From Spirosoma rigui (GTDB taxonomy: Bacteria; Bacteroidota; Bacteroidia; Cytophagales; Spirosomataceae): DNA of 64,000 bases. The notes beneath the pieces are model-generated. The model worked only from the letters and a program-made list of their open reading frames with translations. It was not told the DNA's origin and searched no databases. Within the stretch, counting starts at the first letter, position 1; each line of letters starts with the position of its first letter. The position numbers and the translations under genes are program-made. The stretch covers positions 3,658,001-3,722,000 of the forward strand of contig NZ_CP020105.1 of assembly GCF_002067135.1 (NCBI RefSeq), given 5' to 3'. This document shows positions 15,897-24,372 of this stretch, piece after piece.

Positions 15897-16850
15897 ATGA
15901 CCTCCCTTGTTTGCGTAATTGGCTCCTCGAACACCGATATGGTGATTAAAGGCGATAAACTGCCGGCGCCCGGCGAAACCGTACTGGGTGGTACGTTCCT
16001 GATGAATCCCGGCGGCAAAGGAGCCAATCAGGCAGTGGCCGCAGCCCGCCTGGCAGCGGACTCCCGGCAGTCCGCAACGGTTCTCTTCGTGGCAAATGTG
16101 GGGAACGATCTGTTTGGCCGGCAGGCAATCGAGCAGTTTGAGCGGGAAGGCATCCAAACCACTTTTGTGACGACCGATGCTGACGAACCTTCGGGTGTAG
16201 CGCTGATCGGGGTCGACAGCAGCGGAGAAAACAGCATCATGGTCGCTTCCGGTGCCAATGCCCGGCTCAGTCCGGCGCAGGTTGAGCCGGCGCTAACCAG
16301 CGTTACTGATGCAGACCATACGGTGGTGCTGCTGCAGCTCGAAATTCCAATCCCCACGGTAGCGTATGCCATTCGGCAGAGTTACGAACGGGGTATTCGG
16401 GTGGTACTCAATCCGGCTCCCGCCCAGAAGCTCGATCCGGTGTTGCTGGCCTGCCTGCACGTCATAACTCCCAACGAAACGGAAGCGGAGCTGCTGACCG
16501 GCGTTCGGGTGACCGACGAGACCACCGCCCGGCAGGCGGCTGACTGGCTGCACGAAGCAGGGGTGCCTAACGTGGTGATTACCCTTGGGTCGCGGGGAGC
16601 GTACCTCTCAACAGGCTCGGGTGCATGGCTCGTTGGCGCTCCGTCCGTAACGGCGGTCGATACGACGGCAGCCGGTGACTGCTTCAACGGAGCTCTGGCT
16701 GTCGCCCTGGCCGAAGGACTCGACCTGCGCGATTCGGTAGCTTTTGCCAGCAAAGCGGCTTCAATTTCGGTAACCCGTATGGGTGCACAGTCATCCATGC
16801 CCCATCGGGCCGAGGTAGATCCACTTTCACATTCCTTTAACCCATCGTAA
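15897..16850 (+). CDS. rbsK: Ribokinase
   Basis: Phosphorylates D-ribose at O5 using ATP. 317 residues of the PfkB fold: N-terminal VIGSSNTDMVIKGDKLPAPG, the first signature GGKGANQAVAAARL, and the second, DTTAAGDCFNGALA, with the catalytic Asp in GDCFNG. GSNTD and the NPGGKGANQ pattern favour ribokinase over fructo- or adenosine kinases. The next gene, 21 nt on, is an exported ADP-ribosylglycohydrolase homologue, so ribose released from ADP-ribose-like or nucleoside compounds may be the physiological source (inference). Confidence 0.93.
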   Translation: MTSLVCVIGSSNTDMVIKGDKLPAPGETVLGGTFLMNPGGKGANQAVAAARLAADSRQSATVLFVANVGNDLFGRQAIEQFEREGIQTTFVTTDADEPSGVALIGVDSSGENSIMVASGANARLSPAQVEPALTSVTDADHTVVLLQLEIPIPTVAYAIRQSYERGIRVVLNPAPAQKLDPVLLACLHVITPNETEAELLTGVRVTDETTARQAADWLHEAGVPNVVITLGSRGAYLSTGSGAWLVGAPSVTAVDTTAAGDCFNGALAVALAEGLDLRDSVAFASKAASISVTRMGAQSSMPHRAEVDPLSHSFNPS

Positions 16851-16871
16851 CCCCTTAACTTCATTATTGCT

Positions 16872-18449
16872 ATGCGTTTGCAGACAAGCTACCTAGTCAT
16901 TCCGATTCTGGCACTGACGGCTTTCAATCCGGCACCGATTGACGGAACGAAGCCGCATAAAGCCGGCGGCATACCCGCTGTTGTGACCCTGTCGAAAGCG
17001 ACCTTGCAGGATAAGATCAAAGGAGGGTGGGCTGGTCAGGTCATTGGCTGCACTTTTGGTGGCCCTACCGAATTCAAGTTCAACGGCACGATGATCAATG
17101 AATACCAGCCTATTCCCTGGTACGACGGCTATATCAAGAAAACCATGATCGAGAACTTCGGGCTGTACGATGACTTGTACATGGACCTGACGTTTGTGGA
17201 TGTGTTCGAGAAAAAAGGACTCGACGTACCCGTTAGCGAACATGCCAATGCCTTTGCCCATGCCGGCTATATGCTCTGGCATGCCAACCAGGTAGGCCGT
17301 TATAACATCCTCAGTGGCATGACAGCACCTGAGTCGGGCCATTGGCTCAACAACCCCCATGCCGACGATATCGATTTTCAGATCGAAGCCGATTTCTCAG
17401 GCCTGATGGCACCCGGTATGCCCAACACCGCCGTACAGATCGGCGACCCCATCGGCCACATCATGAACTACGGCGATGGCTGGTATGGCGGGGTATACGT
17501 GGGGGCTATGTACTCATTGGCGTTTGTCAGTAAGGACATCAATTACGTAGTGCGGGAGGGGTTGAAAGCTATTCCGGCGCAGAGCACCTTTCACCAGTGC
17601 ATTGCCGACGTAATCCGGTGGCACGACCAGTACCCCAACGACTGGAAACGGACCTGGTTCGAAATCCAGCGCAAATGGTCGGACGAAGTGGGGTGCCCGG
17701 ATGGCGTGTTTTCGACGTTCAACATCGACGCAAAGGTCAACGCAGCCTACATTGTGCTCGGGTTACTCTATGGCCAGGGTGATTATACCAAAACCATGCA
17801 GATCAGCACCCGTGCTGGGCAGGATTCTGATTGTAATCCATCCTCAGCGGGGGGTATTCTGGGAACCCTGTTGGGCTACGACAAGATTCCGGCTTACTGG
17901 AAGCAGGGCCTGAAGGAAGCAGAAGATATCGATTTTAAATACACGACTATGTCGCTTAATGATGTGTATGGCATCGGCATGAAACACGCGCTACAGGTCA
18001 TTGAGCGGAATGGCGGGAAGGTGACCGGTGATGCGGTGACGATTGCCGTCCAGACACCAAAGGCCGTGCGCCTGGAGCAGGGATTTAAAGGCCATTTTCC
18101 GACGGAAAAGCGAGCTATAAACGTTGACATGGCCGACGAGTATAGTACAACGTTCGACGGCATTGGCTTCATCATCGAAGGGCAGCCTGTACCGGTTAAT
18201 CCAGCCGGTGGGCGATACGACGGCGATTTTGCTTACCAGCTGGACGTATTCCTCGACGGTAAAAAGATGGAAACGGTTCAGATTCCGGCTGGCTTCACCC
18301 GCCGTCGGTATGACCTGACCTGGAAATATCAATTGTCGCCCGGTACCCACACGGTGAAGCTCAAGCTGCTCAACCCGGACAAGGCATTCACGATGCGCCT
18401 TCGCAATCTGACCGTTTTTGGTGATAAACCAATCCTGGCCCGCTATTGA
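16872..18449 (+). CDS. Exported ADP-ribosylglycohydrolase-family protein with C-terminal beta domain
   Basis: 525 residues: a signal peptide (about 1-24), an all-helical ADP-ribosylglycohydrolase (DraG/ARH-like) domain to about 375, and a C-terminal beta-sandwich of about 145 residues resembling a carbohydrate-binding module. Metal-binding marks are GGWAGQVIGCTFGG, DDLYMDLTFVDVFE, HADDIDFQ and the GQDSDCNPSSAGGILG motif, whose paired Asp bind Mg2+. Secretion is unusual for enzymes acting on ADP-ribosylated proteins, so the substrate is more likely an extracellular or periplasmic ribosyl or sugar compound. It forms an operon with rbsK. Confidence 0.85.
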   Translation: MRLQTSYLVIPILALTAFNPAPIDGTKPHKAGGIPAVVTLSKATLQDKIKGGWAGQVIGCTFGGPTEFKFNGTMINEYQPIPWYDGYIKKTMIENFGLYDDLYMDLTFVDVFEKKGLDVPVSEHANAFAHAGYMLWHANQVGRYNILSGMTAPESGHWLNNPHADDIDFQIEADFSGLMAPGMPNTAVQIGDPIGHIMNYGDGWYGGVYVGAMYSLAFVSKDINYVVREGLKAIPAQSTFHQCIADVIRWHDQYPNDWKRTWFEIQRKWSDEVGCPDGVFSTFNIDAKVNAAYIVLGLLYGQGDYTKTMQISTRAGQDSDCNPSSAGGILGTLLGYDKIPAYWKQGLKEAEDIDFKYTTMSLNDVYGIGMKHALQVIERNGGKVTGDAVTIAVQTPKAVRLEQGFKGHFPTEKRAINVDMADEYSTTFDGIGFIIEGQPVPVNPAGGRYDGDFAYQLDVFLDGKKMETVQIPAGFTRRRYDLTWKYQLSPGTHTVKLKLLNPDKAFTMRLRNLTVFGDKPILARY

Positions 18450-18755
18450 TCTGCCCGCAGGGCCTTTCATCCCGTGGGAACCACCGCAATAAAGCGGTCA
18501 CTAAAAAACGTACCCGGGCCTCTGCTGATAAAAATAGCTTACGAATAAGAACAAACAACCCAACACCGGGTTCCGCCCGCTTCGACCCCGGTCTTGTCCA
18601 GGCGAAAACGACTGCTGGCGGAGAGCCCGCCGGGTATCCGTTAACAAACCTGCAGGTAGCGGGAACCACTGACCTGAACCACCCGGATTCGCACCTTTTG
18701 ATCGGTCAGACAGTGAGAATCCGGGCGGGAGTTGATAAGTTTGTTAAGCCGTAAA
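18450..18755. other. Intergenic region with strong inverted repeat, no clear gene
   Basis: 306 nt without a convincing gene. It contains CCCGGATTC (18682-18690) and GAATCCGGG (18717-18725), a 9-bp perfect stem around 26 nt, plus smaller stems ACCGC-6-GCGGT near 18495 and GGCGG-5-CCGCC near 18620. On the minus strand, GGTGCGAATCCGG looks like one segment of a cobalamin riboswitch, but the remaining conserved boxes and a downstream gene are missing. A plus-strand frame of 102 codons (18446-18754) crosses it with no recognisable family. Confidence 0.4.
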
Positions 18756-19124
18756 ATGAATTACGGCCCTTATCGTTGTAGGATGTACCGTTTTCTCTGC
18801 ATTGGACTAGTGATGGCTCAACTCACCCGCTCGTCTGCAGCATTGCCGCAGGTGATGGATCGGGTTGAGGAAAAGACAGTCAAAGTAGTTAACAAAACCG
18901 ACCAGGTCATCGAAACCATCAGCCTGTCGGGGGTGGGGGAGGAACAATGGAGTGATAGTATCCTCGGTGAGGAAGATGCATTGAAACCCGGCGAAGAGAT
19001 CGATATTGAGATTGACTGCGGTACCTGGGATGTTCGGCTGGTGTCACCCGACGAGTCGACCTGTGTCCTTGAAGCGGTCGATGTTTGCGAATCCGACACC
19101 TGGACCATCACATCCGATTGCTAG
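18756..19124 (+). CDS. Small secreted beta-sandwich protein of unknown function
   Basis: 122 residues from ATG 18756 (ATG 18783 is also possible), with a signal peptide ending near SSAALPQ. The mature part follows a pattern common to uncharacterised periplasmic proteins of Bacteroidota, Proteobacteria and Cyanobacteria: N-K-T, then QWSDSILGEEDALKPGEEI, DCGTWDVRLVSPD and a C-terminal CESDTWTI. Three Cys in the mature chain (DCGTW, STCVLE, DVCES) plus a terminal Cys could pair as disulfides. No function is known; it may be structural or ligand-binding. Confidence 0.65.
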   Translation: MNYGPYRCRMYRFLCIGLVMAQLTRSSAALPQVMDRVEEKTVKVVNKTDQVIETISLSGVGEEQWSDSILGEEDALKPGEEIDIEIDCGTWDVRLVSPDESTCVLEAVDVCESDTWTITSDC

Positions 19125-19147
19125 TTGCTGTACGTTAACCTGAAAAG

Positions 19148-19369
19148 ATGAATACCGAACAACCCAACAACCCCCTGCATGGCAAAACACTGGAGTCCAT
19201 CCTTGTCTATTTGGTAGAAAACTACGGATGGGAAGAAATGGGTAACCGGATACCAATCAACTGCTTTCGTAACGATCCGTCGATCAAGTCGAGTCTGGCG
19301 TTTTTGCGTAAAACGCCCTGGGCCCGGCAAAAAGTAGAGGATCTATACGTCAGGGCATCGCGGATGTAA
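19148..19369 (+). CDS. VF530-family DNA-binding protein (DUF2132)
   Basis: 73 residues that match the VF530/DUF2132 family almost throughout: [53 protein letters not shown]. The family is a small helical fold with reported double-stranded DNA binding in Vibrio. Its cellular role is not known. It is a complete, single-domain gene 23 nt after the secreted protein. Confidence 0.93.
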   Translation: MNTEQPNNPLHGKTLESILVYLVENYGWEEMGNRIPINCFRNDPSIKSSLAFLRKTPWARQKVEDLYVRASRM

Positions 19370-19435
19370 AAAGATTTGCCAATTTTACCCTCTCTTTACC
19401 GGTCAGCCCATTGGCTGATCCAATCGTCTAAATCC

Positions 19436-19939
19436 ATGAAGCGCACGTTCTTGAGTTTTGTTTTTTGTTTGCTGGTGAGCTACGTCAGCTACGGCCAGTA
19501 TGGTGGTCAGTACGGTGGCATGGGCCGTCAGGGTATGGGCGGCATGGGTGGTGGCCAGTTTGGTCAGCAGGGTGGCGGCAGTCGTCCCTCGGCCTTTAGC
19601 AACATGCCCGGTATACTGGCCGAACGCGAAACCAAATGGCTGAAAGATAGTTTGTCGCTTACCAAAGAGCAGGTGAAAGCCGTCAAGAAATTAAACAACG
19701 AATACGCCAAGCAGCAGCAAACCGCCATTAAGGATATCGTTGGTACGGCCACTGGTCGCCCATCGCCGGAAACGATGGATCAGATTCGGGAAACGATGGT
19801 GATGATCAACGAAGAGAAAGAGGATGGACTCAAGCCAATCCTCACCCCCGAACAGTGGACGCTGTATAAAAGCAAGAAAGAAAGTATGGTCAAGAGCACG
19901 GGTGGTTTCAAGCCTAAAGTGGCGACCGTGCCCCAGTAA
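19436..19939 (+). CDS. Spy/CpxP-like periplasmic protein with Gly-rich segment
   Basis: 167 residues from ATG 19436. An upstream in-frame start at 19376 would bury the signal peptide. Signal peptide to about SYG, then a Gly/Gln/Met-rich low-complexity stretch (GQYGGQYGGMGRQGMGGMGG) and a helical region with the LTKEQVKAVKKLNNEY and LTPEQWTLYKSKKE repeats that resemble the LTxxQ motifs of Spy/CpxP chaperones. Likely periplasmic and stress-related by family. The Met/Gly-rich part might bind metal, but this is untested. Confidence 0.72.
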   Translation: MKRTFLSFVFCLLVSYVSYGQYGGQYGGMGRQGMGGMGGGQFGQQGGGSRPSAFSNMPGILAERETKWLKDSLSLTKEQVKAVKKLNNEYAKQQQTAIKDIVGTATGRPSPETMDQIRETMVMINEEKEDGLKPILTPEQWTLYKSKKESMVKSTGGFKPKVATVPQ

Positions 19940-19953
19940 AACAGCGTCTCATC

Positions 19954-20598
19954 CTACGGGGCCAGCCACGCCAGTTTACGGTCGGGTTCGTACTGGAACC
20001 GAGCCCGCGTCTGTCCGTCCCGCCCAAGTTGAAGGTATTCGAGCGACAGTATCCGGCATTCCATAACGGCGAAATTCCGGCGCCCGGCTTCACTATCGGC
20101 TTCAGAAGGTAATTCACTCCCCAATTCCGGCGGAAAGCCCGGATAGGGAGCCGGTTGCTCGCTGCCCGGGGCAGGTGCCGACAGGTACATTTTCCGGCTG
20201 CCGACCCACAGCGTTTTCCACTGTTCATCGGCCACATAATCGTCGGTATGAAGCCGGGTTTCGGCCGTCAGGCGCAGTTGTATCTGGCTTTTGTCGTCCC
20301 AGAAAAGGAGCGTCGCATTAGGAAACGCTTCGAGCTGCATAACCTTCCTGGCCCGGGCGTCGGTATGAAACCACAGGTACCGGCGCACGGCATCCACCTG
20401 GCGCAGCACTACCGTACGGGCATCGGCTCCGTCGGGGGTGTTGGTTGCTACGGTCATGGTTCTGAACCCAGAGCGGTCCTCGTGGTTTTTGGTCTGTTGC
20501 GTTGCCAAAACGAGTTGATGCCAGCTATCGCGTTCGAGATCGGCTAACGAGTAAGGGGTACTACGGGGGGAAGGGGCAGATTCTGTAGGCTGGCTCAT
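19954..20598 (-). CDS. Pyridoxamine 5'-phosphate oxidase-fold flavoprotein (Alr4036 type)
   Basis: 214 residues of the FMN-binding split barrel: FRTMTVATNTPDGADARTVVLR, YLWFHTDARARKVMQLEAFP and LLFWDDKSQIQLRLTAETRL are the FMN-contact strands. The C-terminal RWxPDRLxx tail of true PdxH is not seen (it ends YEPDRKLAWLAP), so this is the Alr4036-like family whose substrate is unknown. It is convergent with the Spy-like gene and divergent from the SRAP gene. Confidence 0.85.
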   Translation of the reverse strand: MSQPTESAPSPRSTPYSLADLERDSWHQLVLATQQTKNHEDRSGFRTMTVATNTPDGADARTVVLRQVDAVRRYLWFHTDARARKVMQLEAFPNATLLFWDDKSQIQLRLTAETRLHTDDYVADEQWKTLWVGSRKMYLSAPAPGSEQPAPYPGFPPELGSELPSEADSEAGRRNFAVMECRILSLEYLQLGRDGQTRARFQYEPDRKLAWLAP

Positions 20599-20663
20599 GA
20601 AAGATCAACGGAAAAAAAATGTCTGTTAGAAGACGTTTGGCATAACCGGATGACCCCTTCATT

Positions 20664-20683
20664 TGTTCAGTTATATACGAACA
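20664..20683. promoter_or_regulatory. Dyad TGTTC-N10-GAACA upstream of the SRAP gene
   Basis: TGTTC (20664-20668) and GAACA (20679-20683) are separated by the AT-rich 10-mer agttatatac, 33 nt before the SRAP start and in the divergent intergenic region. The 20-bp length and half-site spacing resemble LexA boxes, and SRAP genes are often SOS-controlled. It is a single occurrence, so support is limited. Confidence 0.35.
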
Positions 20684-20715
20684 GCCTGGTGGCTGCCGCC
20701 CGACATTCTGTTGCC

Positions 20716-21459
20716 ATGTGCTATCATAAATCGCTCGATATTCCCGTTGCCGAACTCGAAGCCCGTTACCAGGCGAGTCTGCCGCCGGAAGCCGACATTC
20801 TGCCTGTGTATCATGCCAATGCATACAATTTTCCGCATTGGCCCATTGTTACCCGGCAGGAGCCGGGAAAGCTGCAGCTCCTTCGCTGGGGGCTGATTCC
20901 GCGCTGGGTAAAAACGCAGGAACAGGCCACCGACATCCGGACAAAAACCATCAACGCCCGCTCGGAGACGATCTATGAAAAACCATCGTATCGAACAGCG
21001 GCCCAGAAAGGGCAACGTTGCCTGATTCCGGTGACGGGTTTTTTTGAATGGCATACCGAAGGCAGCAAAAAATACCCGTTTTACATCAATACGGCCGATC
21101 AGAAAGTAGCTTCCATTGCGGGGTTGTGGGACGAGTGGCCTGACCCCGAAACGGGTGAACTTATCCCGACGTATACGCTACTGACGACGGACGCTAACCC
21201 GTTACTGGCCGCTATTCATAATACGAAAAAGCGGATGCCCTGTGTACTGACACCCGACGCTGAACAAAGCTGGCTACACGATGAGTTAACCGAAGCTGAC
21301 GCACTGGCTCTGCTGGCCCGGGCCTATCCCGCCAGCCACCTGCACAGCCGTAGCATCAGCAAACGCATCACCTCCCGTACTGAACCAAGCGACGTACCGG
21401 AAGTGATGGAACCCGCTACCTATCCTGAATTGAGTAAATCCGCTCAATTATTCGCCTGA
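20716..21459 (+). CDS. SOS response-associated peptidase (SRAP/HMCES/YedK)
   Basis: Covalently shields abasic sites in single-stranded DNA through its N-terminal cysteine. The start matters: ATG 20716 makes Cys residue 2 (MCYHKSLDIP), which the chemistry requires once Met is removed. A start at 20650 in the same frame would hide it. 247 residues, with Asn80 in TINARSE, Glu111 in TGFFEWH and His168 in AAIHNTKKRMP matching the catalytic Asn, Glu and His of the family. It lies alone, divergent from the PNPOx-fold gene. Confidence 0.93.
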   Translation: MCYHKSLDIPVAELEARYQASLPPEADILPVYHANAYNFPHWPIVTRQEPGKLQLLRWGLIPRWVKTQEQATDIRTKTINARSETIYEKPSYRTAAQKGQRCLIPVTGFFEWHTEGSKKYPFYINTADQKVASIAGLWDEWPDPETGELIPTYTLLTTDANPLLAAIHNTKKRMPCVLTPDAEQSWLHDELTEADALALLARAYPASHLHSRSISKRITSRTEPSDVPEVMEPATYPELSKSAQLFA

Positions 21460-21623
21460 GTAGCCACGCCCGCTTGTCATTTTGGCAAGCCGTTTGTGTA
21501 GTAATCAAAGGTTAAACGCATTTTAAGTGGGAATTTGGTGCGGCAAATTGTCTTTTTCCGCGAACAGGCCCGATGTGGCCTTTTTCGTTTTTTTAAATGC
21601 TGTAGTTGTTTTACAACCTGTTT

Positions 21624-24290
21624 ATGAAAAACTCATTACCTTATTTTGTAGCCGGAACGCTGTTATTGACCACCTATGGTGTGGCCCAGGCACAGGTACC
21701 AACGCTACCCGGCGGGGGCAGTCAGCGTCCGCCCGTTGCCATTCCCGGTACGGCCAGCGATGATGCTCCGCGCGGCAATGCCAAACTAACCGGTACCGTC
21801 GTCGATTCGACCACGGGCAAACCCGTAGAATTTGCCAGCATTGCCCTCATCAACACCCAGACAAACAAGCCTATCGATGGTACCGTTGCCGACGAGAAAG
21901 GGCAGTTTACGCTCAACAAACTGCCGCAGGGTGAATTCCAACTGCTGATTTCGTTTGTCGGATACCGCAACAAAACCGTATCGAGCGTTAGACTTGACCG
22001 TCGGGGCGACGTCGCACTAGGATCGGTCAAGCTGGCTCCGGACGTGCGGACACTCAGCGAAGTTCAGGTTGTGGGGCAGCAGGCGCTGGTTGAAGAACGG
22101 GTTGATCGGATCGTTTACAACGCCGACAAGGACCTGACGGCCAAAGGGGGCGACGCCACCGATGTGATGCGGAAAGTGCCGCTGTTGTCGGTCGATCTGG
22201 ACGGCAACGTGAGCCTGCGCGGTAGCAGCAACGTACGGGTCCTGATCAACAACAAGCCCAGCACCATCGTTGCCAGCAGCGTTGCGGACGCGCTGAAACA
22301 AATCCCGGCCGATATGATCAAGACCGTGGAGGTCATCACGTCGCCATCGGCCAAATACGATGCCGAAGGATCAGCGGGCATTATCAACATCATCACCAAG
22401 AAAACGACCTTGCAGGGATTCACCCTGAACGTCGATTCGGGCGTGGGGAACCGGGGTAGTAATCTGGGTCTTAACGGTAACCTTCGGACGGGTAAGATGG
22501 GCTTCTCCCTGAGTGGTTTTGGCCGGGCCAACTACAACGTCAGAGGTCGTTTTGCCAATACACAACAGGTGTTCGGCGAAAACGGCCGGGTGTCGAGCAC
22601 CGAGCAGTCGGCGGACACGCGGAGTAACGGGGTGTTTGGTCAGTACACACTGGGTTGGGATTATGACATCAGCAAGACCAGCGCCCTGACGGCCAGTCTG
22701 CGCTACGGTGCCCGGAATCAGAACCAGTTTCAGGATAACTTCCTGACCAAAACGAACACGGCTTTTTTTCCAACCTACAACCTGCGTAACGTAGACACCA
22801 AGGATCTGTCGGGAACGGTGGATGCCAACATCGACTATACCAAAACGTTTGCCAAGCCTCAACAGGAATTTAGCATATCAGGTCAGTATAGCCGCAACAA
22901 CCGCAACAATGATTTTACGGCCGATATTCTGAGCGGAGCGGACTACAGTACCATTGCCTCCCGCCAGCGAAACCTGAACGATAGCTATAACCAGGAATCA
23001 ACAATCCGGGCTGACTACCAGACGCCCATCGGCAAAAACCAGCTGCTTGAATTTGGCGGGAAAGGAATTTTCCGGCAGGTGTCGAGTTCGTTCCGGTACG
23101 ATCTGTCGCAGGGAACCGGTGGGTTCGTTACGGACCCGAACCGGCCGGCCAATACGCTGAACTACGATCAGAACATTGGCGCAGGCTACGTTTCCTACAC
23201 GCTGACGACAAAGAGCAAGTTTACCCTCAAAACCGGGGTACGCTACGAGCACACGACTATCACGGCTAACTACACCCGCAATCAGGCGGGTGAGCAGGGC
23301 GGGCTGGCCGGTCAGGATCTGGGAATTCCCAGCTACAGCAACATTGTGCCAAGTATTAACCTGTCGAAAGCGTTAAAGGGCGGCAAGACCATCAAACTGG
23401 CGTATAACCGCCGACTCCAGCGGCCGGGTATCCAGTTCCTGAACCCGAACGTAAACGCGTCAAACCCGGCAAATATTTCCAAGGGTAACCCACTGCTCTC
23501 GCCTGAACTGACCGACAATTTCGAGTTGAGCAACAGTGCTTACATCAAGACCGTATACGTTAACGCGACGTTGTTCTACCGCCGTACGAACAACTCGATC
23601 ACCAGCGTTCGCACGACCGATACCAGCGGTCTGGGCCAGATTCTGAATCCGGTCTTGCCATTACCCATTATCACGTCCTTTGCCAACATTGGGCGCGAAG
23701 AAGCCTACGGTGTGAACGCGTTCGGGAACGCAACTCTGTTTTCGAAATGGCAGATTGGCGGAGGCTTCGATGCGTTCTATGCGTATTTGACGAACAACAG
23801 CAATCTGCCATCCTTGCAGGCTACCAACTCAGGCTGGGTGGTATCCGGTCGGATCTTCACGAACCTGACCATCAAAAACGGCTGGGGGCTGCAAGGGTTC
23901 GGCTTTGTACGGGGACGCCAGGTTCAGCTTCAGGGCTACCAGGGTGGATTTGCGTTCTACAGCCTCGGTGTTAAGAAAGACCTGAAAGACAAACGCGGTA
24001 GCTTTGGTATTGCTGCCGAGAACTTCTTTAACAATCCATTCATCGTGCGCTCGCAGTCTTCGTCGCCCATTTTCGCGCAAAGCAGCGTGACCAGCCTGTA
24101 CAATGCGGGTATCCGTGCTAATTTCAGCTATAAAATCGGTAAGCTGAGCTTCGACCAGCCGCAGCGCAAGCAGGGTAAAGGGGGCAACGACGATATCAAG
24201 GACGAAGGGGGTGATGGTGGTGGCCAGCAGCCAGCAGCCCAGCCCGCACAGGGTGGTGGCGGTGGTGGCGCCCGTCGCCCACGCTCGTAA
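21624..24290 (+). CDS. TonB-dependent outer-membrane receptor (CarboxypepD-reg + barrel)
   Basis: 888 residues from ATG 21624: a signal peptide cut near AQAQ, an N-terminal carboxypeptidase-regulatory-like beta domain (about 55-140; LTGTVVDSTTGKPVEFASI ... FVGYRNK), a TonB plug (VDRIVYNADKDL, MRKVPLLSVDLDGNVSLRG, MIKTVEVITSPSAKYDAEG) and a 22-strand-type barrel. The plug pattern is that of the outer-membrane beta-barrel family (OMP_b-brl_3) without a SusD partner. It ends in a Gly/Gln/Pro-rich, basic tail instead of the usual aromatic residue. The ligand is unknown. It is monocistronic, closed by a long hairpin. Confidence 0.9.
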   Translation: MKNSLPYFVAGTLLLTTYGVAQAQVPTLPGGGSQRPPVAIPGTASDDAPRGNAKLTGTVVDSTTGKPVEFASIALINTQTNKPIDGTVADEKGQFTLNKLPQGEFQLLISFVGYRNKTVSSVRLDRRGDVALGSVKLAPDVRTLSEVQVVGQQALVEERVDRIVYNADKDLTAKGGDATDVMRKVPLLSVDLDGNVSLRGSSNVRVLINNKPSTIVASSVADALKQIPADMIKTVEVITSPSAKYDAEGSAGIINIITKKTTLQGFTLNVDSGVGNRGSNLGLNGNLRTGKMGFSLSGFGRANYNVRGRFANTQQVFGENGRVSSTEQSADTRSNGVFGQYTLGWDYDISKTSALTASLRYGARNQNQFQDNFLTKTNTAFFPTYNLRNVDTKDLSGTVDANIDYTKTFAKPQQEFSISGQYSRNNRNNDFTADILSGADYSTIASRQRNLNDSYNQESTIRADYQTPIGKNQLLEFGGKGIFRQVSSSFRYDLSQGTGGFVTDPNRPANTLNYDQNIGAGYVSYTLTTKSKFTLKTGVRYEHTTITANYTRNQAGEQGGLAGQDLGIPSYSNIVPSINLSKALKGGKTIKLAYNRRLQRPGIQFLNPNVNASNPANISKGNPLLSPELTDNFELSNSAYIKTVYVNATLFYRRTNNSITSVRTTDTSGLGQILNPVLPLPIITSFANIGREEAYGVNAFGNATLFSKWQIGGGFDAFYAYLTNNSNLPSLQATNSGWVVSGRIFTNLTIKNGWGLQGFGFVRGRQVQLQGYQGGFAFYSLGVKKDLKDKRGSFGIAAENFFNNPFIVRSQSSSPIFAQSSVTSLYNAGIRANFSYKIGKLSFDQPQRKQGKGGNDDIKDEGGDGGGQQPAAQPAQGGGGGGARRPRS

Positions 24291-24301
24291 CCTGACGTAG
24301 T

Positions 24302-24364
24302 GATTAAAAGAGAAGAGGCCTGATTGACTCCTACCGAGTCAATCAGGCCTCTTCTCTTTTAATC
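24302..24364. terminator. 29-bp perfect hairpin, two-way terminator
   Basis: Arms 24302-24330 and 24336-24364 are exact reverse complements around a 5-nt loop (CTACC). The outer end is AT-rich, so each strand reads a GC stem followed by a T-rich run. It lies between the convergent TonB receptor and ROK kinase genes. Confidence 0.92.
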
Positions 24365-24372
24365 TTTTCCTA

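Noticed and set aside
18606-18700. Cobalamin riboswitch on the minus strand
   Set aside because: Only one short segment (GGTGCGAATCCGG) fits; the other conserved boxes and a target gene are missing.
18446-18754. 102-codon plus-strand ORF between the glycohydrolase and the secreted protein
   Set aside because: Overlaps the glycohydrolase end, lacks a family or promoter and crosses hairpins; kept only as a region note.
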